DNA of 21,094 nt from NCBI GenBank assembly GCA_017517815.1, contig JAFWYA010000035.1, positions 1 through 21,094 on the forward strand, given 5' to 3'. The DNA is from Clostridia bacterium. GTDB taxonomy: Bacteria > Bacillota_A > Clostridia > Christensenellales > Aristaeellaceae. Shown piece after piece: positions 14,864-21,094 of this stretch. Position 1 is the first letter of the stretch; every line of letters starts with the position of its first letter. The position numbers were made by a program, and so were the translations under genes. Below the pieces are notes generated by a model that worked only from the letters and a program-made list of their open reading frames with translations, was not told the DNA's origin and did not search any database.

Positions 14864-15749
14864 ATTTCAGAAACGCATCGATTTTTGCGCAAGCTTCCCC
14901 TACCGGATCAGCCGTCATATCCAGCCAGTGGATAGAAGTGTCACGACGGAACCAGATCATCTGACGCTTGGCAAACTGCTTGATGGCCGTCGCCAGCAGC
15001 GCCTTCATTTCATCCAGAGAGCTGTATTCACCCTTCAGGTACTGCGTGATGAACCTGTATTCAAGGCCCAGCTTGAGCATGAAGGTCTCGCTCACGCCAG
15101 AATCGAGCAGGTTTTTCACCTCTTCGATCATGCCCTGCTCAAGGCGGCGGTCCAGGCGCTCATCAATGCGCTGTCTCAGCACGCTGCGCTCCCAGGTTAC
15201 GCCCAGACGAAGGGTATCATAACGTGCCTCCTTGGAGGGTGTCACATCATCGCCGTCATGGATCTTTTCGAGAATGCGCATCACTCGGTTGCGGTTGCGG
15301 GGATCAACGTCCGTTTCCGGCACGATCTGCTTGAGCTTGGCGTAAAGTTCTTCCGTGGTCAGCTTTTCCAACTCATCGCGGTAAGCCAGATCAGGCATGC
15401 GGTTGCTCATCACATAGCCGTCAGCAACAGAGGCCACATACAGACCCGTGCCGCCGACCAGAAAAGGAAGCTTTCCTCTTGCAATGATACCATCAATGGC
15501 TTCATACGCCTGTTTCTGGAAATCAGCCATGGAATAGAAGTCGCCCGGTTCGCACACGTCGATCAGGTGATGCGGCACACCCTTCGTTTCCTCAGGAGTG
15601 ATCTTGCCGCTGCCCAGATCCAGTCCGCGGAATACCTGACGGGAATCAGCTGATACCACCTCGCCGCCATAACGTGCGGCCAGTTCAATGCCCAGTCCGC
15701 TTTTGCCGGATGCATTGGTTCCCGCGATCACGATCAGTTTGGGCAGCAT
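14862..15749 (-). CDS. miaA: tRNA dimethylallyltransferase
   Basis: MiaA adds a dimethylallyl group to A37 of tRNAs that read codons starting with U, improving decoding. The 295-residue protein has the P-loop GTNASGKS (residues 10-17), SADSRQVFRGLDLGSGK (33-49) with the conserved Asp35-Ser-Arg-Gln, VPHHLIDVCEP, the GGTGLY loop (99-104), and the C-terminal FAKRQMIWFRRD with the family's QxxWFRR signature. The length is slightly short of the usual 300-315. The start has a modest AGGAAAG ribosome site. It lies 10 nt after the GNAT gene and is last in the T-box-controlled operon; a hairpin overlaps its stop codon. Confidence 0.95.
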   Translation of the reverse strand: MLPKLIVIAGTNASGKSGLGIELAARYGGEVVSADSRQVFRGLDLGSGKITPEETKGVPHHLIDVCEPGDFYSMADFQKQAYEAIDGIIARGKLPFLVGGTGLYVASVADGYVMSNRMPDLAYRDELEKLTTEELYAKLKQIVPETDVDPRNRNRVMRILEKIHDGDDVTPSKEARYDTLRLGVTWERSVLRQRIDERLDRRLEQGMIEEVKNLLDSGVSETFMLKLGLEYRFITQYLKGEYSSLDEMKALLATAIKQFAKRQMIWFRRDTSIHWLDMTADPVGEACAKIDAFLK

Positions 15750-15759
15750 AGTTCTTTCC

Positions 15760-16242
15760 TCATTTCACTTTTTGATAGGCGATGCGCGGCGTGCCGTCAT
15801 CCACCCAGATGATGCCGCAGCGTTCGAAGCCATTGCGCTCAAACGCCTTCTGCATCGGAATATTCAGCTCATGCGTGTCGCCGCGCAGGTTGCCAGTCTG
15901 TGCAAACGCCCATTGAACGATGATGTCGACCATGCCCCTGCGTTCGCCGCTGGAGGCAATGCGGTGCAGTGTTCCGTACGGAGCATCGTTTTTCCACGCG
16001 CCTTCGATGACCTGATAGGTCGGATCATCGCCCTGCGCCAGCACAAACGCCGCATAGATTTTTCCGGCCTCTTCACATACATACAGCTGGTTGAGGCGGA
16101 TATCATTTTCCAGCATTTCCTGCGTGGGATAGCCGCCCCACCACTGCTGCGCATTGCCATGCTCCGCCATGAAACGGCGGGCATTGGCAAAGAGCACATC
16201 CAGAATGGTCAGGTCTTTCTTTTGCGCCAGTCGGATTTCCAT
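15760..16242 (-). CDS. GNAT family N-acetyltransferase
   Basis: A 160-residue single-domain GNAT protein, which transfers an acetyl group from acetyl-CoA to an amine. It begins EIRLAQKKDLTIL, typical of the first strand and helix, has LYVCEEAGKIYAAFVL as central strands, and GTLHRIASSGERRGMVDIIVQWA (residues 90-112) as the acetyl-CoA-binding motif A in relaxed form. The C-terminal MQKAFERNGFERCGIIW is the usual end of the fold. The substrate is unknown. The gene starts 3 nt after tatD stops, with GGAGG inside the tatD end, and lies 10 nt before miaA. Its place among translation genes could suggest a ribosomal or tRNA-linked substrate, but that is a guess. Confidence 0.88.
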   Translation of the reverse strand: MEIRLAQKKDLTILDVLFANARRFMAEHGNAQQWWGGYPTQEMLENDIRLNQLYVCEEAGKIYAAFVLAQGDDPTYQVIEGAWKNDAPYGTLHRIASSGERRGMVDIIVQWAFAQTGNLRGDTHELNIPMQKAFERNGFERCGIIWVDDGTPRIAYQKVK

Positions 16243-16245
16243 CTT

Positions 16246-17025
16246 TCAGTCCTCCAGCGGGATGTGGAACAGTCGGCAGGTGTTCTCAAAAGCCGTCTGC
16301 GCCATTTCCTCCGCCGTCACGCCGCGAAGCTCCGCCACCTTTTGCGCCACATACTGCACAAAGGTGGGTTCGTTACGGCGGCCGCGCATGGGAACAGGCG
16401 CCAGATAGGGACTGTCCGTTTCCACCAGAATGCGGTCAGCAGGCACATAAGCCGCAGCATCCAGCAGCTTGTTGGCATTTTTGAACGTAATGGGACCGGC
16501 GAACGAGATATAGAACCCCATATCCAGATATTCGCGCGCACTTTCCACGCTGCCGCTGTAGCAATGCACCACCCCGGCGGGCAGCTCATTGCGGTGCGCG
16601 CGCAGGATGGACAGCACGTCGCCATGAGCATCGCGCACATGGAACACGGCAGGCAGATCCAACTGACGTGCCAGCAGAAGCTGTTTGACAAACACTTCCT
16701 GCTGCACATCACGCGGCGAATGGTCATAGTAATAGTCCAAACCAATTTCGCCCACGCCCACAATGCGCTCTTCCTTCGTCCAGTCGGCGATCTGCTGCGC
16801 GCAGTCGTCTGTCCACGTTTTGGCATCGTGCGGATGAATGCCTACCACGCCGTATACGTTGGCATGCTGCTGCGTCATCTTGACAATCTGCTCGCTGGTT
16901 TCCATATCGCTGCCCGCGAGGATGCAGCGGCGTACCCCTGCATCCTCCATACGGGCCATCACTTCAGGCAGGTCGCTTTCAAAGCGGCCGTTTTCCAGAT
17001 GACAATGGGAATCAAAAAGATTCAT
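16246..17025 (-). CDS. tatD: TatD family metal-dependent hydrolase / DNase
   Basis: TatD proteins are metal-dependent TIM-barrel hydrolases; characterised members cleave DNA from the 3' end and may act in repair. The 259-residue protein has all expected ligands: DSHCHL (His7, His9), GEIGLDYY (Glu93), FHVRDA (His129), HCYSG (His154) and ETDSPYLAP (Asp204). The start overlaps the metG stop by 4 nt (ATGA), showing translational coupling, an order (metG then tatD) that is common in Firmicutes. It is second in the methionine T-box operon. The physiological substrate cannot be told from sequence. Confidence 0.95.
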   Translation of the reverse strand: MNLFDSHCHLENGRFESDLPEVMARMEDAGVRRCILAGSDMETSEQIVKMTQQHANVYGVVGIHPHDAKTWTDDCAQQIADWTKEERIVGVGEIGLDYYYDHSPRDVQQEVFVKQLLLARQLDLPAVFHVRDAHGDVLSILRAHRNELPAGVVHCYSGSVESAREYLDMGFYISFAGPITFKNANKLLDAAAYVPADRILVETDSPYLAPVPMRGRRNEPTFVQYVAQKVAELRGVTAEEMAQTAFENTCRLFHIPLED

Positions 17026-19025
17026 CGAATATACGCTCCATCCTCCATGCCGGGCTCGACGGTGCAGAGCTTGAGCACCTTGTCCTCAGCGTCGGAAGCA
17101 CACAGGATCATGCCTTCGCTGGGAATGCCGCGCAGCTTGGCGGGCTTGAGGTTGCTGACAAGGATCACCTGCTTGCCAACCATCTCTTCAGGGGTGTAGA
17201 ACTTGGCAATACCGCTGACGACACTGCGCTGGGGCTCATTTTCGCCAAGGCTGACGGAGAAGTGCAGCAGCTTGTCGCTTCCCTTGACCTTTTCAGCGGT
17301 CAGGATGCGGGCCACACGCAGCTGGATCTTATCAAACATATCAATGGAGATGATGCCCTCGGGCAGTTCCTCGGGCTTTTCTTCCTTCTTCTCCTGCTTC
17401 TTTTCTTTCTTTTCCTTCTTGGGCTCCGCCTTTTCTTCCTGCGGATTCAGCACTTCCAGTTCCTTCTTGATGTCGATACGCGGGAAGAGCGCCTCGCCTT
17501 TCTGCACCTTGGTGCCGGCGGGCAGCTTGCCGAATTCAGACAGGGATTCCCAAGTGCGCAGCGCCTCGTCGGAAACGCCCAGCTGAGCAAAAATACGCTC
17601 AGGAGTGGTGGGCATAAAGGGATAGATGAGCACAGCCACAAAACGCACGCACTCCGCCAGGGTCAGCATCACGTTGGCCAGGCGGTCCTTCTTGCTCTCA
17701 TCCTTGCACAGCACCCAGGGCTGAGTCAGGTCGATGTACTTGTTGCACTCGCCGATCACCTTCCAGATCTCAGCCAGCGCCTGACTGTACTGCAGCTTGT
17801 CCATCTGCGCTTCCACCAGAGCGGGCAGCGCCCTGCAGTGCTCGTGCAGGGGCGTATCGAAAGTCTCATCCACAGCGTCCGTCCATGCGGGCAGCTCGCC
17901 GCCGAAATACTTTTCGATCATGGCAACAGTACGGGACACCAGGTTGCCCAGGTCGTTGGCAAGGTCGGCGTTCATGCGGGTGAGGAAGGCTTCGTTGGTG
18001 TAGTTGCCGTCTGCACCGAAGGGCATTTCGCGCAGCAGATAATAGCGCAGCGCGTCGCAGCCATAGCGGGCCACGATGGGCTGGGCATACTGTACATTGC
18101 CCTTGGATTTGCTCATCTTATCGTTGCCAAACAGCAGCCAGCCGTGGGCAAACACCTGCTTGGGCAGGGGCAGACCCAGCGCATGCAGCATGATGGGCCA
18201 GTAGATGGTGTGGAAACGCACGATCTCCTTGCCGACCAGATGCACGTTGGCGGGCCAGTACTTCTGCATCAGTTCATCGTTGTCAGAGCCGTAGCCCAGC
18301 GCAGTGATGTAGTTGGACAGCGCGTCGATCCATACGTACACAACATGCTTGGGGTCAAAGTCAACCGGCACGCCCCAGGAAAAGCTGGTGCGGCTGACGC
18401 ACAGGTCCTGCAGACCGGGCTTGAGGAAGTTGTTGATCATCTCATTGGCGCGGCTGGCAGGCTGGATGAAATCAGGATGGGTCTCGATGTAGTCGATCAG
18501 CCAGTCCTGATACTTGCTCATGCGGAAGAAATAGCTCTCTTCGGTTACCAGTTCGGTAGGACGGCCGCAGTCAGGACAAACCTTCACGCCATCCTTTTCC
18601 ACCAGCTGGCTGGGAGTCCAGAAGGCTTCGCAGGGAGTGCAATACTGGCCTTCGTACTCGGCCTTGTAAATATCGCCCTGTTCATAGAGCTTGCGGAAGA
18701 TCTTCTGCACAATCTTCTCGTGTCGGTCGTCGGTGGTACGGATGAAATCGTCATATTCGATGTTCATCAGCTTCCACAGGTCTTTGGTATTGGCGACGAT
18801 CTCGTCCACATACTCCTTGGGAGAAACGCCCTTTTCAGCGGCCTTGCGTTCGATCTTCTGGCCATGCTCGTCGGTGCCGGTCAGGAAATAAGCATCATAG
18901 CCCGTCAGCTTTTTGAAACGGGTCATGGCGTCGGCAGCCACCGTCGTATAGGTGTGGCCGATATGCATGTTGCCGGAGGGATAATAGATGGGCGTTGTGA
19001 TGTAGAATTTCTTCTGGTTCTCCAT
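17022..19025 (-). CDS. metG: Methionyl-tRNA synthetase
   Basis: Charges tRNA-Met with methionine using ATP. The 667-residue protein has HIGH at residues 21-24 and KMSKS at 303-307. The connective domain has a four-Cys zinc knuckle (Cys129, Cys132, Cys150, Cys153). An anticodon-binding helical domain follows, then a Lys/Glu-rich linker at about 540-562, and a C-terminal tRNA-binding domain of the Trbp111/EMAP-II type (about 565-667, FDKIQLRVARIL to VILVSNLKPAKLRG) that dimerises the enzyme. The ATG at 19023-19025 lies 9 nt after AGGAGG; an earlier in-frame ATG directly touches that ribosome site and was rejected. It is first in the operon metG-tatD-GNAT-miaA, and its leader is a methionine-specific T-box. 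Confidence 0.97.
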   Translation of the reverse strand: MENQKKFYITTPIYYPSGNMHIGHTYTTVAADAMTRFKKLTGYDAYFLTGTDEHGQKIERKAAEKGVSPKEYVDEIVANTKDLWKLMNIEYDDFIRTTDDRHEKIVQKIFRKLYEQGDIYKAEYEGQYCTPCEAFWTPSQLVEKDGVKVCPDCGRPTELVTEESYFFRMSKYQDWLIDYIETHPDFIQPASRANEMINNFLKPGLQDLCVSRTSFSWGVPVDFDPKHVVYVWIDALSNYITALGYGSDNDELMQKYWPANVHLVGKEIVRFHTIYWPIMLHALGLPLPKQVFAHGWLLFGNDKMSKSKGNVQYAQPIVARYGCDALRYYLLREMPFGADGNYTNEAFLTRMNADLANDLGNLVSRTVAMIEKYFGGELPAWTDAVDETFDTPLHEHCRALPALVEAQMDKLQYSQALAEIWKVIGECNKYIDLTQPWVLCKDESKKDRLANVMLTLAECVRFVAVLIYPFMPTTPERIFAQLGVSDEALRTWESLSEFGKLPAGTKVQKGEALFPRIDIKKELEVLNPQEEKAEPKKEKKEKKQEKKEEKPEELPEGIISIDMFDKIQLRVARILTAEKVKGSDKLLHFSVSLGENEPQRSVVSGIAKFYTPEEMVGKQVILVSNLKPAKLRGIPSEGMILCASDAEDKVLKLCTVEPGMEDGAYIR

Positions 19026-19052
19026 GACGTTCATCCTCCTTGAAAATAAAAA

Positions 19053-19291
19053 GAAAAAAGCCCTGCCCCATCGTCAAAGGGGCGAGCTCAGCCCGCGGTA
19101 CCACCCTGGTTTATCGCTTTGGATCCATATGAATCCTAGGCCTGTATCGGGGCCGGCCGTTTCACCCTACCTATCGGGCGAAAAGGCTCCTGGGCCATGT
19201 TCCCTGCGCGCTCCGCACCGCTTTTCACCAGCCGCGGCTCTCTTATGCCGGAATCAAACGAAGGTACTCTCCCATTCATCGCCAACTATTC
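19053..19291 (-). promoter_or_regulatory. Methionine T-box riboswitch leader of metG
   Basis: The untranslated leader contains the T-box sequence AGGGTGGTACCGCG (19094-19107 on the minus strand), which pairs with the uncharged tRNA acceptor end. It then forms a terminator with GCCCC/GGGGC arms (19065-19083), outer AGC/GCT pairing and a T run at 19053-19059. The specifier loop reads GGGAACATGGCCC with ATG at 19196-19198, the methionine codon. When tRNA-Met is uncharged, it binds and the antiterminator forms, so metG and the three genes after it are transcribed. The leader is about 265 nt, normal for the class. The fine structure of stem I was not folded. Confidence 0.93.
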
Positions 19292-19297
19292 GTACCT

Positions 19298-19325
19298 ATT
19301 ATACATTTTTTTGTGCGCTTGTCAA
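19298..19325 (-). promoter_or_regulatory. Promoter of the T-box/metG operon
   Basis: On the minus strand TTGACA (19320-19325), 16 nt, TATAAT (19298-19303): both hexamers are perfect. Initiation is expected near 19291. The -35 box lies only 3 bp after the spmB stop codon. Confidence 0.88.
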
Positions 19326-19328
19326 CGT

Positions 19329-19817
19329 TCAAAAAAGCCTTGTACTCAGCCAAACACCAGCCAGCGCCCCTGCCAGTGAGCATGGGATGGCATAGCCTGT
19401 GCCTTTGACTGAAACAGCGCTCATATATATGCATACTGTATAGAAGATGGTTTCGCTCGATCCCATCAGCGTTGAAGCGATCAGACCGGTACGGCTGTCA
19501 GGACCAAACTGATCCAGCATCCGCTCCAGCATAGCAAGCGATGCAGAACCGCTCATAGGTCTTAGCAGTACCAGCGGCGCCACACCGGAAGGCAGACCCA
19601 GCCACTCCAGCACAGGCGCACACAGGGCGCACAAGGCACTCATCAGCCCCGAGGACTGCATCAGACTGATGGCACACAGCATCGCAGCCAGATTGGGCAG
19701 TACCTGCAGTGCTGTTTGCAGTCCCTGTTTTGCGCCGCTTACAAACAAATCATATGCAGGCAGCCGCTTCCATGCTGCTGCAGATAGTATCCCAAGGATC
19801 AAAATTGTTACAGCCAT
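19329..19817 (-). CDS. spmB: Spore maturation protein B
   Basis: SpmB works with SpmA in spore core dehydration and heat resistance; the mechanism is not well established. The 162-residue protein is hydrophobic with four to five likely spans and a nucleoside-recognition/gate-type fold. Conserved pieces include KQGLQTALQVLPNLAAML, LRPMSGSASLAMLE and ASTLMGSSETIFYT. The ATG at 19815-19817 overlaps the end of spmA by 10 nt and follows GAGGAG within spmA, so the genes are translationally coupled. I rejected an upstream in-frame start that would lengthen the overlap to 43 nt. No terminator is seen before the metG leader. Confidence 0.92.
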   Translation of the reverse strand: MAVTILILGILSAAAWKRLPAYDLFVSGAKQGLQTALQVLPNLAAMLCAISLMQSSGLMSALCALCAPVLEWLGLPSGVAPLVLLRPMSGSASLAMLERMLDQFGPDSRTGLIASTLMGSSETIFYTVCIYMSAVSVKGTGYAIPCSLAGALAGVWLSTRLF

Positions 19818-20398
19818 CTTTGTTTTCGCTCCTCGTATTTTCGCATACACATTCCCAGACCTGCTCCAATCGCAGTGGATAACGCCGTGCAGGCCAGTGT
19901 TGGCAGTAAAATCACATTGGGATCTGCTGAACCAGCTGCTATACGCAGTGTCAGCACAGTTGTCGGCAGTATCTGCAGACTGGTTGCATTGAGGATCAGC
20001 AGCATATACATGTCGTGTTTCACAGATGGATTTCTTTTGCGTTCTTCATCCAGCATCCGCATGGCTTCCACACCGAGAGGCGTAGCTGCATTGCCAAGTC
20101 CCAGCACATTCATGGAAAGATTCATCGCCACCGTTTCCGCAGCATTGCCAATTCCAGGCATCAGGCGGCGCAGCAGAGGCTGCAGAACGCGGCTGATTCC
20201 ATGCTGCCCCCCTGTGCTACGAACGATTTCCATCATGCCGCAAAAAAACAGATATCCTGCTCCCAGCTGCAGCGTAAGGCTGATGGTGTCTGCGCTGCCC
20301 TGAAGAGCCGCCTGCAGCATGCTGCTGCCGTTTCCTGTCATGAGTGCATAAAGTAACGAACCCATCATCATGGAAATCCATAACCATTGCAGGAACAT
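19808..20398 (-). CDS. spmA: Spore maturation protein A
   Basis: Partner of SpmB in spore maturation, expected in a membrane of the sporulating cell. The 196-residue protein has the same length as B. subtilis SpmA. It has several membrane spans and conserved GLGNAATPLGVEAM and ILNATSLQILPTTVL. The ATG at 20396-20398 lies 10 nt after AAGGAGG. The genes form an spmA-spmB pair, as in B. subtilis. The A/T-rich upstream DNA (20410-20480) has an ATACACACTATAAA stretch that could belong to a sporulation sigma factor promoter, but no convincing paired -35 was found. Its presence suggests the organism makes endospores. Confidence 0.93.
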   Translation of the reverse strand: MFLQWLWISMMMGSLLYALMTGNGSSMLQAALQGSADTISLTLQLGAGYLFFCGMMEIVRSTGGQHGISRVLQPLLRRLMPGIGNAAETVAMNLSMNVLGLGNAATPLGVEAMRMLDEERKRNPSVKHDMYMLLILNATSLQILPTTVLTLRIAAGSADPNVILLPTLACTALSTAIGAGLGMCMRKYEERKQRWL

Positions 20399-20510
20399 TT
20401 TGGTTTTTCCTCCTTGTAAATACATCGTTTATAGTGTGTATTTGTTTTCTTTTTTTCAAAATTACACTCAATTATATGTAAAAAGGGAGGAACAAATACC
20501 ATCTGTTGCA

Positions 20511-20539
20511 TTGACAGTTTATTCACATAGTTGTATTTT
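20511..20539 (+). promoter_or_regulatory. Promoter of the AbrB-like gene
   Basis: TTGACA (20511-20516), 17 nt, TATTTT (20534-20539). The -35 is perfect and the -10 matches at four positions. It leaves a leader of about 70 nt before the ATG. Confidence 0.66.
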
Positions 20540-20614
20540 TATGATGTGCTCATATGGCTCTGCCGTGAGTTAAAAAATTCACTCCAAGTTGGCAAATGTG
20601 ATGGAGGGTTACGA

Positions 20615-20860
20615 ATGAAATCGACAGGCGTGGTACGCAAGCTGGATAACCTTGGGCGTATCGTAATTCCGATTGAGCTGCGCAAAACGATGGGCATTGC
20701 TATCAAGGACACTCTGGAAATCTTTACCGAAGGCGACGAAATCATCCTGAAGAAGTATCAGCCGGGTTGCATTTTCTGCAACGATGCACGCAATCTGCAG
20801 CTGTTCAAAGGCAAGATGGTTTGCGAAAAATGCCTTGCTGAAATGCAAAAGAGCGAATGA
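20615..20860 (+). CDS. AbrB-family transition-state regulator with C-terminal CxxC/CxxC element
   Basis: An 81-residue DNA-binding protein. Residues 1-47 are the swapped-hairpin AbrB domain (MKSTGVVRKLDNLGRIVIPIE, LEIFTEGDEIILKKY), which dimerises and binds DNA. Residues 52-73 carry CIFC and CEKC, four Cys that probably bind zinc. AbrB proteins with this tail are widespread in Clostridia and related to AbrB/Abh/SpoVT, which control stationary-phase and sporulation genes; its place next to spmAB is suggestive. The ATG lies after GGAGGG with 6 nt spacing; in-frame codons upstream lack a ribosome site and overlap the promoter. The gene appears intact, but the hairpin after it looks interrupted by an insertion sequence. 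Confidence 0.92.
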   Translation: MKSTGVVRKLDNLGRIVIPIELRKTMGIAIKDTLEIFTEGDEIILKKYQPGCIFCNDARNLQLFKGKMVCEKCLAEMQKSE

Positions 20861-20882
20861 AAAAAGCCGTTCCCGTAAAGGG
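20861..20882 (+). terminator. Left half of a terminator, apparently broken by an insertion sequence
   Basis: Directly after the stop codon come AAAAAGCCGTTCCC (20861-20874), GTAAA and GGG. This is how a hairpin ending GGGAACGGCTTTTT would begin, but the second arm is cut off after GGG, where the IS3-type end starts. GGG (or AGGG) could be the duplicated target. The missing arm should lie beyond the right edge of the window. Confidence 0.5.
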
Positions 20883-20891
20883 TGAAGTGAT

Positions 20892-20929
20892 AAAAAGAAG
20901 GTAGACACGAAAGTGCCTGCCTTCTTTTT
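20892..20929 (+). terminator. Long hairpin at the end of the insertion sequence
   Basis: AAAAAGAAGGTAGACAC (20892-20908) pairs with GTGCCTGCCTTCTTTTT (20913-20929) around a GAAA tetraloop, with one G-U and one mismatch in 17 positions. The right arm ends in TTTTT, so it should act as a terminator on the plus strand, and the A run allows the same on the minus strand. Lying between the element's end and its transposase gene, it would block outside transcription from entering. Confidence 0.68.
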
Positions 20930-20958
20930 GCGCTATAATGAGAGATGGAGGTGGAAAT

Positions 20959-21094
20959 ATGGCAAGGAAATACACCATACGAAGCAAAGAAGAGAAGATG
21001 TCGATAGTAAAACACGTTCTTAATGGCATGCCTGTGAGCAGTTGGGAAAGCCAAGGCATTCGCCATTGTCAGGTACAAAAATGGACAAAAGTAT
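20959..21094 (+). CDS. IS3-type transposase OrfA, N-terminal fragment, cut by window edge
   Basis: The first 45 codons of a helix-turn-helix transposase subunit: MARKYTIRSKEEKMSIVKHV, then a GMPVSSW turn and GIRHCQVQKWTK. The layout (basic start, EEK..IVKHVLNG, GI....V.KW) is that of IS3-family OrfA proteins that recognise the element's ends. GGAGGTGG precedes the ATG by 4 nt, and a TATAAT lies at 20934-20939 without a good -35 box, as is common for weak transposase promoters. The rest lies beyond the right edge, so whether the gene is intact cannot be told. Confidence 0.75.
   Translation, partial: MARKYTIRSKEEKMSIVKHVLNGMPVSSWESQGIRHCQVQKWTKV

Larger units (their letters stand above)
20883..21094 (+). 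mobile_element. IS3-family insertion sequence, left end, cut by window edge
   Basis: The predicted left terminal repeat starts TGAAGTGA at 20883 and continues to GGTAGACACG (20900-20909). The TGA start and the AGACACG end about 20 nt on resemble IS3-type termini as I recall them (TGA to GTGGACACG). A transposase OrfA-like gene begins 76 nt inside. Only 212 bp are present, so the right end, the second frame and target duplication cannot be checked. Confidence 0.63.

Noticed and set aside
17262..19043. Plus-strand open frame of 593 codons opposite metG
   Set aside because: Antisense shadow of metG, which has HIGH and KMSKS motifs and a T-box leader.
20399..20480. A sigma-E or sigma-G type promoter before spmA
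   Set aside because: An ATACACACT-like -10 can be seen, but no -35 at correct spacing matched well enough to list as a feature.
20945..20961. ATG at 20945 as the start of the transposase fragment
   Set aside because: It lies within the ribosome site and is out of frame with the OrfA-like sequence that starts at 20959.

Overview
The window looks like chromosome from an anaerobic, endospore-forming Clostridia-type Firmicute with moderate GC. The evidence is strong AGGAGG-type ribosome sites, TTGACA/TATAAT promoters, a methionine T-box leader on metG, spmA/spmB spore-maturation genes, an AbrB-type regulator, a PKTG-type cell-wall sorting signal, and a biotin-dependent sodium-pump decarboxylase cluster. 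I cannot name a genus. Nearly all genes lie on the minus strand; only pfkA, the abrB-like gene and the transposase fragment read plus.

Layout from left to right. Positions 1-2450 hold the 5' part of kduI (hexuronate catabolism), a marR-degV pair whose perfect-consensus promoter is overlapped and flanked by two copies of a palindromic operator, and a pentapeptide-repeat gene whose promoter is back to back with that of pfkA. Positions 2486-3680 hold pfkA and a 40-bp near-perfect palindrome. Positions 3722-7740 are the least familiar part: a wall-anchored surface protein, a membrane-anchored XRE regulator, and a secreted protein with two copies of a domain that also forms the outer part of the regulator. 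The two transcription units start with the same promoter-proximal motif. This is the best candidate here for an undescribed system, probably an envelope-sensing one.

Positions 7870-12915 hold a five-gene membrane decarboxylase operon, transcribed mmdA-like, oadG-like, biotin carrier, oadB, oadA-like. It combines a 12S-type and a 5S-type carboxyltransferase with one carrier and one Na+ pump, so it could decarboxylate two substrates or exchange carboxyl groups between them while coupled to the Na+ gradient. Positions 13116-14863 hold a GT-C-type membrane glycosyltransferase gene with terminators on both sides. Positions 14862-19325 are a methionine-controlled operon (T-box, metG, tatD, a GNAT gene, miaA) joining aminoacylation and tRNA modification.

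Positions 19329-20398 hold overlapping spmA-spmB, and 20511-20860 an AbrB-like regulator with a C-terminal CxxC/CxxC element. At 20883 an IS3-type insertion sequence appears to begin. It seems to have inserted into the terminator hairpin of the abrB-like gene, leaving only the left half; its transposase gene runs off the right edge. No tRNA, rRNA, CRISPR array or replication origin was seen.
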